Assembly (NCBI RefSeq): GCF_002953255.1
Contig: NZ_CP026498.1
Span: 8,542,904-8,606,903 of the forward strand
Direction of reading: 5' to 3'
Source: Streptomyces sp. CB01881
GTDB lineage: Bacteria > Actinomycetota > Actinomycetes > Streptomycetales > Streptomycetaceae
Length of the DNA: 64,000 nucleotides
Position numbers and translations under genes: made by a program. This document shows, in pieces, positions 1 through 8,441 of this stretch; within the stretch, counting starts at the first letter, position 1; the number at the start of each line of letters is the position of its first letter. Below the pieces are notes generated by a model. It did no database searches and had not been told where the DNA came from. It saw nothing but the letters and a program-made list of their open reading frames with translations.

Positions 1-1010
1 CCGCCGCCGACGTGCTCGGCCGGTTCGGCGACGACCCCGCCGAGGCGCTGGACACCGCCGGGGAGGCGCTCACCGCCCTGAACGCCGCCACCCTGCAGGG
101 CGCGCTGCGGGCCTGCATCGCCGGCTGGGAGGCCCGCAACGGCGGTCTGCCGACCCGGATCGCGGTGATCGCGATGGGCCGGTTCGGCGGGCACGAGCTC
201 GGATACGGCTCCGACGCGGACGTGCTCTTCGTCCACGAGCCGCTGCTCGGTTCGCTGGAGCACGACGCGGCGAAGGCCGCCCAGGCGGTCTGTCACGAGC
301 TGCGCTCGCTGCTGGCCGCGCCGTCCACCGAGCCGCCGCTGGAGGTCGACGCGGACCTGCGCCCGGAGGGCCGGAACGGGCCGCTGGTGCGCACCCTGGC
401 CTCGTACACGGCGTACTACCGGCGCTGGTCGCACGCGTGGGAGAGCCAGGCGCTGCTGCGCGCCGAGCCGGTGGCCGGGGACGCCGACCTGGGCGCGCGG
501 TTCCGGCAGCTGATCGACCCGCTGCGCTACCCGGGCACCGGGGTGCCGGAGCGGGACGTGGTGGAGATCCGGCGGATCAAGGCCCGGATCGAGGCCGAGC
601 GGCTGCCGCGCGGGGCCGATCCGACCACCCACACCAAGATCGGCCGGGGCGGGCTGGCGGACGTCGAGTGGACCGTCCAGCTGCTCCAGCTCCAGCACGG
701 GCACGAGCTGCCGGGCCTGCGGACGACCCGGACCAGGGCGGCGCTGGCCGCGGCCGTCGAGGGCGGGCTGGTCGGGGCGGAGGACGCGGCGGTGCTGGAC
801 GCCGCCTGGGTGCTGGCCTCGCGGGTGCGCTCCGCGGTGATGCTGGTGCGCGGGAGGCCGGGGGACAGCTTCCCCGGGGACGCCCGGGAGCTGGCCGGGG
901 TGGCGCGCTACCTCGGCTACGGCGCCGGGCACAGCGGCGAGCTGGTGGACGACTACCGGCGCACCACCCGGCGGGCCCGGGCGGTGGTGGAGCGGCTGTT
1001 CTACGGGTGA
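1..1010 (+). CDS. glnE: Glutamine synthetase adenylyltransferase GlnE, C-terminal part
   Basis: The reading frame is open at the left edge, so only the last ~335 residues of a roughly 1000-residue protein are here. GlnE attaches AMP to, and removes it from, the regulatory tyrosine of glutamine synthetase I, turning it down when nitrogen is plentiful. The visible part begins just before a nucleotidyltransferase motif (GYGSDADVLF, near residue 65 of the visible piece), so this is the second, C-terminal catalytic half, which in the family is the adenylylating half. KIGRGGLADVEWTVQLLQLQ and an Arg-rich helical tail follow, as usual for GlnE. The target enzyme GlnA is encoded at 43440-44852. A palindromic terminator lies 59 bp after the stop, and degenerate copies of the last codons run past the stop. 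Confidence 0.95.
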   Translation, partial: AADVLGRFGDDPAEALDTAGEALTALNAATLQGALRACIAGWEARNGGLPTRIAVIAMGRFGGHELGYGSDADVLFVHEPLLGSLEHDAAKAAQAVCHELRSLLAAPSTEPPLEVDADLRPEGRNGPLVRTLASYTAYYRRWSHAWESQALLRAEPVAGDADLGARFRQLIDPLRYPGTGVPERDVVEIRRIKARIEAERLPRGADPTTHTKIGRGGLADVEWTVQLLQLQHGHELPGLRTTRTRAALAAAVEGGLVGAEDAAVLDAAWVLASRVRSAVMLVRGRPGDSFPGDARELAGVARYLGYGAGHSGELVDDYRRTTRRARAVVERLFYG

Positions 1011-1051
1011 GGCGGGCCTGCGGGTAGGGCGAGCTACGGGTGGGGCGAGCC
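1002..1051. repeat. Degenerate tandem repeat starting at the glnE stop codon
   Basis: Three units of 16-17 bp (1002-1018, 1019-1034, 1035-1051) each begin TACGGG or TGCGGG followed by a G-rich stretch. The first unit contains the last two codons and the stop of glnE. The units differ at a few positions. Confidence 0.6.
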
Positions 1052-1068
1052 CGCGGGAGGCACGCGAA

Positions 1069-1090
1069 AGGGGCCCCGGCCGGGGCCCCT
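1069..1090. terminator. Palindromic terminator between glnE and the convergent PAP2 gene
   Basis: A perfect 22-bp palindrome built from AGGGGCCCCGG and its complement lies between the ends of two converging genes. It would form a GC hairpin in either transcript, so a shared bidirectional terminator is likely. There is a short A run on one side and CTCT on the other, but no long U tract, as is common in actinomycetes. Confidence 0.75.
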
Positions 1091-1105
1091 CTCTCGTTCA
1101 CGCGC

Positions 1106-2125
1106 TCAGCGGCGGGCGGTGCTCACCGCCGGTTCGCTCCACTGCTCGGGGACGGTGACCGGCTCCTCCGCCGCCTCCCGGGCGGGCACCCGGGGCAGCC
1201 TGTAGACCCAGTCGTGGTAGAGCCAGCGGGCGGTGAGGAAGCCCACCAGGAGGCAGAGCTCGCCGCCGACGGCGTCCATCCAGAAGTGGTTGGCGGTGGA
1301 GACGATCACGATCAGGGTGGCCGCCGGGTAGAGCAGGCCGAGCACCCGGACCCAGGTGCGGCGGGCCAGGAAGAAGAGGGTCAGACCGCACCACATCGAC
1401 CAGCCGATGTGCATCGAGGGCATCGCCGCGAACTGGTTGGAGACGTGCGTGGCCGGTCCGGAGGCCATCGAGCCCCAGGTGCCGTGCGTCTTCACGGTGT
1501 CGATGAAGCCGCCGTCGGTCATCAGCCGGGGCGGTGCCAGCGGGAAGGAGTAGAAGCCGACCAGTGCGATGGCGGTGGTGACGAAGAGCACCGTGCGCAC
1601 CGCGACGTAGCGGCCCGGGTGCCGGCGGTAGAGCCAGACCAGCACGCCGATGGTCACGATGAAGTGCAGCGTCGCGTAGTAGTAGTTCATCCCGGTGATG
1701 AGCCACCCGATGCCGTCGATCCCGTGGTTGATCGAGCGCTCGACGGCGATCCCGAGGGACTTCTCGAGGTCCCAGATCCACGACGCGTGCTTCTGGGCTA
1801 TCGACTCCTGTTCGGGCACGGCGTTGCGCACGAGGGAGTACAGCCAGTAGCTGATCCCGATGAGGGCCAGCTCGAACCAGATCCGCGGCCGGGCCGGGGA
1901 GCGGCGCTGGTCACGGATGCGGCTGCGGAGCGCCGCCGAGCGCGACTGGGCCGCACGGGTGGCTCCCTCGGGCATCCGGCCGGGCACGGCGGGGGCCGCT
2001 ACGGAACCACCGTCGCGCGCCGCGTCGGCGCCGGGCTGCTGGATCTCAGTAGGTTCCCCCATGACCGAGAAGTCTGCCAGACGTCCTGTAGCCGTCTGAT
2101 CATCCTGTGGAAGTGGATTCTTCAT
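1106..2125 (-). CDS. PAP2-superfamily integral membrane protein
   Basis: This 339-residue protein has a cytoplasmic, Ala/Arg-rich N-terminal region of about 85 residues, then about six membrane segments. It has the two late motifs of the PAP2/Aur1-like fold: PSMHIGWS (near residue 236) and ANHFWMDAVGG (near residue 280), whose histidines and aspartate form the phosphotransfer site. The usual early K-x6-RP motif is not obvious, as in the inositolphosphotransferase-like branch of the family. It probably acts on a lipid phosphate or transfers a phospho-head group at the membrane, but the substrate cannot be told from sequence. It converges with glnE and diverges from the pullulanase gene. Confidence 0.85.
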   Translation of the reverse strand: MKNPLPQDDQTATGRLADFSVMGEPTEIQQPGADAARDGGSVAAPAVPGRMPEGATRAAQSRSAALRSRIRDQRRSPARPRIWFELALIGISYWLYSLVRNAVPEQESIAQKHASWIWDLEKSLGIAVERSINHGIDGIGWLITGMNYYYATLHFIVTIGVLVWLYRRHPGRYVAVRTVLFVTTAIALVGFYSFPLAPPRLMTDGGFIDTVKTHGTWGSMASGPATHVSNQFAAMPSMHIGWSMWCGLTLFFLARRTWVRVLGLLYPAATLIVIVSTANHFWMDAVGGELCLLVGFLTARWLYHDWVYRLPRVPAREAAEEPVTVPEQWSEPAVSTARR

Positions 2126-2299
2126 CGGCTGTCCCCCTTGAGGGCTAGGGGGTTTCTCCCACCGGGGTAGGGGGTGAGGCTGGATCTGGTGCGAACCGGT
2201 GGAACGGGCATACGTCCCATTGTCACGCCGGGTGGACGGGCCGGCGCAATCGGGGGTCGGGGCAGCGGTACGACGGGCGGATTTTCCCCGGAGGAAACG

Positions 2300-2329
2300 G
2301 TTTCTGCATCTTGCTGAAACATATTGCAG
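2300..2329 (+). promoter_or_regulatory. MalR/Reg1-like operator upstream of the amylase/pullulanase gene
   Basis: GTTTCTGCA (2300-2308) and CTTGCTGAAACATATTGCAG (2310-2329) lie 54-83 bp before the start codon. The same blocks occur in inverted orientation in front of the second alpha-amylase gene (13191-13282). LacI-family regulators (MalR/Reg1) that bind CTTGCAG/CTGAAAC-like repeats are known to control Streptomyces amylase genes. Assignment to that regulator is inference. Confidence 0.6.
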
Positions 2330-2382
2330 GCCGCTAGCGTCCTGGCAACTCGATCACCCCTTTCCCCCGCAGGGAGCCCTCA

Positions 2383-5300
2383 GTGGCCGATGTCCCGCCC
2401 CGCCGCCGGCGGAGCACCACCCGCAGACCCGGCCGCACGGCCGTGCTGCTCGCCGCCTCGCTGACCGCCGCCACCCTCGGCGCCGCCCCGGCCGTGTTCG
2501 CCGCCGCCCCGCCCGCCCCGCCGTCGGACGCCGCGCTCGCCGCCACCGCCGGGCGCCACGACCTCACCCGTGAGCAGTTCTACTTCGTCCTGCCCGACCG
2601 GTTCGCCAACGGCGACCACGCCAACGACACCGGCGGCATCACCGGGAGCCGGCTGGAGAACGGCCTCGACCCGGCCGACAAGGGCTTCTACCACGGTGGC
2701 GACCTGGCCGGCCTGATCCAGCGGCTCGACTACATCCAGGACCTCGGCACCACCGCCATCTGGATGGCGCCGATCTTCAAGAACAAGCCCGTCCAGGGCA
2801 CCGGCGACAACGCGAGCGCCGGCTACCACGGCTACTGGATCACCGACTTCACCCAGGTCGACCCGCACTTCGGCACCAACGACCAGCTCAAGGAGCTGAT
2901 AGCCAAGGCGCACCAGCGGGGCATCAAGGTCTTCTTCGACGTCATCACCAACCACACCGCCGACGTCATCGACTACCAGCAGCAGCAGTACGGCTACCGC
3001 TCCACCGGCGCCTACCCGGTGCTGGACGCCGACGGCCGCCCGGTCGACGAGACCGCCGTCGCCGACGCGGGCGCCGCCTGGCCGAAGCTGACCAAGGACT
3101 CGTTCCCCTACAGTCCGGTCTTCCGCAACCCGGCCGACGCCGACGCCAAGACCCCGGCCTGGCTCAACGACCCCTCGCTCTACCACAACCGGGGCGACTC
3201 GACCTTCGTCGGCGAGTCCGCCACCGAGGGCGACTTCTCCGGCCTGGACGACCTCGACACCCAGAACCCCCGGGTGGAGAAGGGCTTCGAGAAGGTCTAC
3301 CAGCAGTGGGTGAAGGACGCCGGCGTGGACGGCTTCCGGATCGACACCGTCAAGCACGTCAACATGGCCTTCTGGCAGCAGTGGGCGCCCGCGCTCAAGG
3401 ACTTCGCGGCCAGGCAGGGCAACAAGCGCTTCTTCATGTTCGGCGAGGTCTACTCCGGCGACCCGGCGGTCACCTCGCCGTACGTCACCAAGGGCAGGCT
3501 CCAGGCCACGCTCGACTTCCCGTTCCAGAACGCCGCCCGCTCCTACGTCTCGCAGGGCGGCTCGGCGAGGAACCTCGCCGACGTGTATGGCCAGGACTAC
3601 CGCTACACCACCGCCGACACCGACGCCTACGAGCTGCCGACCTTCCTCGGCAACCACGACATGGGCCGCTTCGGCTCCTTCCTGCTGAGCGACAACCAGG
3701 GCGCCGACGAGGCCACCCTGCTCAGGAAGGACCGGCTCGGCAACGAGCTGCAGTTCCTCACCCGCGGCCAGCCCGTCGTCTACTACGGCGACGAGCAGGG
3801 CTTCACCGGCGCGGGCGGCGACAAGGACGCCCGGCAGGACCTCTTCGCCTCGCAGACCTCCTCCTACAACACCGACCGGGTCCTCGGCGGCGCCGCCGGC
3901 CCCGCCGACCGCTACGGACAGGGCGGCGAGCTCTACCAGGGCATCGCCGGCCTGGCCAAGCTGCGCCGCGACCACCCGGCGCTCGCCGACGGCGCCCAGA
4001 TCGAGCGGTACGCCGCCGACGGCGCGGGCGTGTACGCCTTCTCCCGGATCGACGCCGGGCAGCAGGTCGAGTACCTGGTCGCGGTCAACAACGCGACCGA
4101 GGCGAAGACCGTCACCCTGGACACCTTCTCGGCGGGCCAGGGCTTCGACCGGATCTACCCGGCGGCGGGGGAGCGGCTGACCAGCGGCGCGGACCGCAAG
4201 GTCGCCGTCACCGTGCCGGCGCTGTCGTCCGTCGTCCTCAAGGCGGCCGGCCGGCTCGCCCCGGTCGCGGCCGCACCGGCGATCGGCCTGGAGACGCCGG
4301 CCGACGGCTCCACCGGCACCGTCACGGTCGGCGCGAGGCTCGACGGCGGCGGCTTCAACCGGGTCACCTTCGCCGCCCAGATCGGCGACGCGCCCTGGCG
4401 GACCCTCGGCACCGCCGACAACGGCTCGTTCAGGGTCACCCAGGACCTGTCCGCCGTCGCCCCCGGCACGGTCGTCCGGTACAAGGCCGTGGTCCAGGAC
4501 TCCAGCGGCCACCTGCGCTCCGCCACCGGCAGCTTCACCACCGGCGCCCCCGCGCCCAAGCCGGCGCCCAGCGCCACCGCCCGCCCGTACGCCGTCGTGC
4601 ACTACCAGCGCAAGAACGGCGACTACGACGGCTGGAACCTCTACGCCTGGGGCGATCTCGCGGACGGCGAGAGCACCCCGTGGCCGGCCGGGCACGGCTT
4701 CACCGGCCGGGACGCGTACGGTGCCTTCGCCTACGTCAGGCTGAAGCCCGGCGCCTCGGACGTCGGCTTCATCGTCGAGAAGGACGGCGTCAAGGACGTG
4801 GACGCCGACCGCCACCTCGACGTCGGCGCGGGCGGCGAGATCTGGCTCAAGGAGGGGGACCCGGCCGTCCGGACGGCCAACCCCGGGCCGGCGAACACCC
4901 AGCCCGCCAACACCGCGGTGATCCACTACAACCGGGCCGACGGCGACTACGACGGCTGGGGGCTGCACGACTGGACCGGCGCCGCCAACCCCACCGACTG
5001 GGGCAACCCGCTGCAGCCGGTGCGCCGCGACGCCTTCGGCGCCGTCTTCGAGGTGCCGCTCGCCCCCGGGGCGACCAGCCTCAGCTACATCCTCCACAAG
5101 GGCAACGACAAGGACCTGCCGGGCGACCAGTCGCTGGACTTCGCCGTCAACGGCCACGAGGTCTGGATCCTCGGCGGCCGCGAGGGCTACCTGCTGCCGC
5201 AGAGCGGCGCCGCCTCCTCGCAGGTGGACCTCGGCTCGGCCAAGGCCCAGTGGATCGACGCCCGGACGGTGGTCGTCCCCGCCAACTACGGCGCCGCCGA

Positions 5301-7884
5301 CGCGGCCCTGGCGGGCGGGACCAGCGCCCAGCTGGTGTACGACCCCGAGGGCGGCATCGCGGCCGACAAGGGCGTGCTGGGCAAGCCCGGCCAGTGGATC
5401 CGGCTGACGCCCGCCCCCGGCGGCCTGACCGACGCGCAGAAGGCCAAGTACCCGCACCTGGCGGGCTACCGCGCCTTCACGGTGGACCAGCGGGACACCG
5501 GCCGGGTCGCCCAGGCCCTCCGGAGCCAGCTGCTCTTCACCGAGCACCTGCCCAGCGGCGCGGCCCTGGCCGCCACCGGCGTGCAGACCCCGGGCGTGCT
5601 GGACGACCTGTACGCGCGCCGCACCGGCCGGGTGGACTTCGGCCCGGCGTACTACAACGGCAAGGTGGCGCTCTCGGTCTGGGCCCCGACCGCGCAGGAG
5701 GTCTCCGTCCAGCTCTTCGACGGCCCGGCCGGCGGCACCCCGAAGACCGTGCCGCTGAAGCTGGACGAGGAGACCGGTGTCTGGGAACTCGTCCGTGACA
5801 AGGCCGAGCTGGACGGGAAGTACTACCTGTTCCAGGTGAAGGTCTGGGCGCCGTCCGTGCAGCGGGTGGTGGTCAACACCGTCACCGACCCGTACTCGGT
5901 CGCCCTCTCCACCGACTCGAAGCGGAGCCTGGTCGCCGACCTCGCCGCCAAGGAGCTCAAGCCGCAGGGCTGGGACGACCACGCCGTCCCGAAGGCCGTC
6001 CCGCCCGCGCAGCAGCAGATCCAGGAGCTGCACGTCCGGGACTTCTCGGTCGAGGACACCACCGTGCCGGCCGCCGAGCGCGGCACCTACCTGGCCTTCA
6101 CCGAGTCGCAGTCGGCCGGCATGCGGCACCTGCGCGAGCTGGCCGCGGCGGGCGTGACCACCGTCCACCTGCTGCCGACCTTCGACATCGCCACCATCCG
6201 GGAGAACCGGGCCGAGCAGAAGCTGCCCGCCTGCGACCTGAAGTCGCTCGCCGCGGACGGCGACAAGCAGCAGGAGTGCGTGGCGGCCGTCGCCGCCGAG
6301 GACGCCTACAACTGGGGCTACGACCCGCTGCACTACAACGTGCCGGAGGGCTCCTACGCCACTGATCCCAACGGCACCGCCCGCACCGTGCAGTTCCGGC
6401 GGATGGTGCAGGCGATCCACGCGGCCGGACTGCGCGTGGTGCTGGACGTGGTCTACAACCACACCGCGGCCAGCGGCCAGGCGGAGCACTCGGTGCTGGA
6501 CCGGGTGGTGCCCGGCTACTACCAGCGGCTCGATGCCAACGGCAAGGTGACGACCGACAGTTGCTGCTCGGACACCGCGCCCGAGCACGCCATGATGAAC
6601 CGCCTGGTGGTGGACTCGGTGACCACCTGGGCCCGCGAGTACAAGGTGGACGGCTTCCGCTTCGACCTGATGGGCCTGGACCCGAAGTCCACCATGCTGG
6701 ACGTGCAGGCCGCGCTGCGGAAGATGACCCCGGACTCGGACGGCGTCGACGGGAAGAACGTCCTCCTCTACGGCGAGGGCTGGAACTTCGGCGTCGTCGC
6801 GAACAACGCCCGCTTCGAACAGGCCACCCAGCTCAACATGGCCGGCACCGGCATCGCGACCTTCGACGACCGGATCCGGGACGCGGCGCGCGGCGGCAAC
6901 TTCCAGCTCTCCTCGGCCCCGCAGCAGGGCTTCGCCTCGGGCCTGTTCACCGACCCGAACGGCTCGCCCGCCAACGGGACCCCGCAGGAGCAGAAGGCCC
7001 GGCTGCTCAAGCAGATGGACCAGCTGAAGGTGTCGCTCACCGGCAACCTGGCCGGATACCGCTTCACCGACAGCTCGGGCAGGTCCGTCACCGGCGCGGG
7101 CGTCGACTACAACGGCGCCCCGACCGGCTACGCGGCCAAACCCGGCGAGGCCGTCGAGTACGTGGACGCGCACGACAACACCGGCCTGTTCGACGCGCTG
7201 GCGTACAAGTTGCCGGCCGGCACCGAACCCGCCGACCGGGCCCGCATGCAGGCGCTGGCGCTCTCGCTGACCGCGCTGACCCAGGGCCCGGGCTTCGCCC
7301 AGGCCGGCAGCGACCTGCTGCGCTCCAAGTCGCTGGACGCCAACTCCTACGACTCCGGTGACTGGTTCAACGCCATCCACTGGGACCCGGCCGAGGGCAA
7401 CGGCTGGGGCCGGGGCCTGCCCCCGGCGGCCGACAACAAGGAGATGTGGCCGGCCGCCAAGTCCCTGCTGGCCAACCCGAAGCTGACCGTGGGCGCCGCG
7501 GACATCCGGGCGGCCGGGGCCCAGTACCAGCAGTTCCTGCAGATCAAGCAGGGTTCGCCGCTGTTCTCGCTGCCCACCCTGGCCGCCGTGCAGCAGCGGC
7601 TCTCCTACCCGCTCTCCGGCACGGCCGGCGAGACGCCCGGGGTGATCACGATGCACCTGGACGGCACCGGGCTGGCCGGCGCGGAGAAGGGCGTCACCGT
7701 GGTGTTCAACGCCACGCCCGGCGCGCAGAGCCAGAGCGTGGCTGCGCTGAAGGGGACGGCCCAGGCGCTGCACCCGGTGCAGGCGGGCGGCGTGGACCAG
7801 GTGGTCCGGCAGTCCGGCTTCGACGCCGCGACCGGCACGTTCACCGTGCCCGGCCGTACCGTGGCGGTGTTCGTCCAGCACTGA
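2383..7884 (+). CDS. Secreted bifunctional alpha-amylase/pullulanase
   Basis: This 1833-residue exported enzyme breaks starch at both alpha-1,4 and alpha-1,6 bonds. An Arg-rich signal peptide ends near AVFA-A (about residue 40). The first GH13 barrel carries the nucleophile D321 (VDGFRIDTVKH), acid/base E355 (FGEVY) and D426 (GNHDMGRF). Two CBM41-like pullulanase modules follow (NGDYDGWNLYAW near 740, DGDYDGWGLHDW near 850). Next are a pullulanase N-terminal domain and a second GH13 barrel with D1428 (VDGFRFDLMG), E1465 (YGEGWNFG) and D1598 (VDAHDNTGLFD), ending in a DUF3372-type domain. All catalytic residues of both barrels are intact. The GTG start is set by AGGGAG 6 nt upstream. Streptomyces coelicolor has a similarly organised protein. 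A MalR-like operator lies upstream and a strong hairpin downstream. Confidence 0.95.
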   Translation: MADVPPRRRRSTTRRPGRTAVLLAASLTAATLGAAPAVFAAAPPAPPSDAALAATAGRHDLTREQFYFVLPDRFANGDHANDTGGITGSRLENGLDPADKGFYHGGDLAGLIQRLDYIQDLGTTAIWMAPIFKNKPVQGTGDNASAGYHGYWITDFTQVDPHFGTNDQLKELIAKAHQRGIKVFFDVITNHTADVIDYQQQQYGYRSTGAYPVLDADGRPVDETAVADAGAAWPKLTKDSFPYSPVFRNPADADAKTPAWLNDPSLYHNRGDSTFVGESATEGDFSGLDDLDTQNPRVEKGFEKVYQQWVKDAGVDGFRIDTVKHVNMAFWQQWAPALKDFAARQGNKRFFMFGEVYSGDPAVTSPYVTKGRLQATLDFPFQNAARSYVSQGGSARNLADVYGQDYRYTTADTDAYELPTFLGNHDMGRFGSFLLSDNQGADEATLLRKDRLGNELQFLTRGQPVVYYGDEQGFTGAGGDKDARQDLFASQTSSYNTDRVLGGAAGPADRYGQGGELYQGIAGLAKLRRDHPALADGAQIERYAADGAGVYAFSRIDAGQQVEYLVAVNNATEAKTVTLDTFSAGQGFDRIYPAAGERLTSGADRKVAVTVPALSSVVLKAAGRLAPVAAAPAIGLETPADGSTGTVTVGARLDGGGFNRVTFAAQIGDAPWRTLGTADNGSFRVTQDLSAVAPGTVVRYKAVVQDSSGHLRSATGSFTTGAPAPKPAPSATARPYAVVHYQRKNGDYDGWNLYAWGDLADGESTPWPAGHGFTGRDAYGAFAYVRLKPGASDVGFIVEKDGVKDVDADRHLDVGAGGEIWLKEGDPAVRTANPGPANTQPANTAVIHYNRADGDYDGWGLHDWTGAANPTDWGNPLQPVRRDAFGAVFEVPLAPGATSLSYILHKGNDKDLPGDQSLDFAVNGHEVWILGGREGYLLPQSGAASSQVDLGSAKAQWIDARTVVVPANYGAADAALAGGTSAQLVYDPEGGIAADKGVLGKPGQWIRLTPAPGGLTDAQKAKYPHLAGYRAFTVDQRDTGRVAQALRSQLLFTEHLPSGAALAATGVQTPGVLDDLYARRTGRVDFGPAYYNGKVALSVWAPTAQEVSVQLFDGPAGGTPKTVPLKLDEETGVWELVRDKAELDGKYYLFQVKVWAPSVQRVVVNTVTDPYSVALSTDSKRSLVADLAAKELKPQGWDDHAVPKAVPPAQQQIQELHVRDFSVEDTTVPAAERGTYLAFTESQSAGMRHLRELAAAGVTTVHLLPTFDIATIRENRAEQKLPACDLKSLAADGDKQQECVAAVAAEDAYNWGYDPLHYNVPEGSYATDPNGTARTVQFRRMVQAIHAAGLRVVLDVVYNHTAASGQAEHSVLDRVVPGYYQRLDANGKVTTDSCCSDTAPEHAMMNRLVVDSVTTWAREYKVDGFRFDLMGLDPKSTMLDVQAALRKMTPDSDGVDGKNVLLYGEGWNFGVVANNARFEQATQLNMAGTGIATFDDRIRDAARGGNFQLSSAPQQGFASGLFTDPNGSPANGTPQEQKARLLKQMDQLKVSLTGNLAGYRFTDSSGRSVTGAGVDYNGAPTGYAAKPGEAVEYVDAHDNTGLFDALAYKLPAGTEPADRARMQALALSLTALTQGPGFAQAGSDLLRSKSLDANSYDSGDWFNAIHWDPAEGNGWGRGLPPAADNKEMWPAAKSLLANPKLTVGAADIRAAGAQYQQFLQIKQGSPLFSLPTLAAVQQRLSYPLSGTAGETPGVITMHLDGTGLAGAEKGVTVVFNATPGAQSQSVAALKGTAQALHPVQAGGVDQVVRQSGFDAATGTFTVPGRTVAVFVQH

Positions 7885-7897
7885 CGGACCGCCCCGA

Positions 7898-7935
7898 CCG
7901 GGCCCCGTGCCGCCTCCGGGCGGTGCGGGGCCCGG
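7898..7935 (+). terminator. Terminator of the amylase/pullulanase gene
   Basis: Arms of 17 nt (7898-7914 and 7919-7935) pair with two G-U wobbles around the 4-nt loop TCCG. The hairpin starts 13 nt after the stop codon. Confidence 0.8.
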
Positions 7936-8441
7936 TGCGTTCCGGACCGGGCCGGGCCGGGGTGGCCGAAAACCGACCCTGGCACGGCCGGAATGGTGAC
8001 GTGCCGCGTGTGTGCGGCGCTGCCGTCCACCATGCGGACGTCCGAGGTGCCCTGAGTGCTGGTCAGTGGCCGCCAGGGGTGATCGAACGGTCCCGTGACA
8101 ATGAAAACCGTCTTCGGGAGTTTGTGCGCCTGTAACACGGATGCCGGTCTGACGGATGAACGGGTCCGGTAGCTAATCGGCCATTCCGTGGCATGCATCT
8201 GTCATTAACGGCTCGTTTGCTGCCACGATTCCTCCGGCTGCAGACGAGGGGGCCCCACCCCCCGGTGTGGCTGTCCCACGGTCAGGAACAGCGCTCCCCC
8301 TGCCAAGTACTTGCTCCGCAACTGCTCCGCAACCGCACCCGCGCCGCGAACCCGGCGGCGGGGGCCCCCACTGTGCCGCAACCCTGCGGCCAGGTTCTCT
8401 CCACCGGTCGCGAACCCGCGCCGGTCGGAAAAGGAGTCCGC
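7936..8441. other. Long leader region of the M4 protease gene
   Basis: About 500 bp hold no convincing gene. The stretch 8040-8230 is less GC-rich than its surroundings, as expected for promoter or leader DNA, and carries the inverted repeat described separately. The last 200 bp are C-rich and unstructured, ending in the AAGGAG ribosome site at 8431-8436. Confidence 0.5.
8187..8227 (+). promoter_or_regulatory. Inverted repeat CGTGGCA-N27-TGCCACG upstream of the protease gene
   Basis: Perfect 7-bp arms (8187-8193 and 8221-8227) flank an AT-richer 27-bp spacer containing CATCTGTCATTAACGG. It lies 215 bp before the start codon. It could be a regulator site or an RNA stem in a long leader. No function can be assigned. 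Confidence 0.4.

Noticed and set aside
2380..7881. A 1833-codon open frame on the minus strand, antisense to the amylase/pullulanase gene
   Set aside because: It mirrors the sense gene codon for codon, its translation is Gly/Val/Arg/Leu-rich without any domain, and the sense strand has intact catalytic motifs. Long antisense frames are expected at this GC content.
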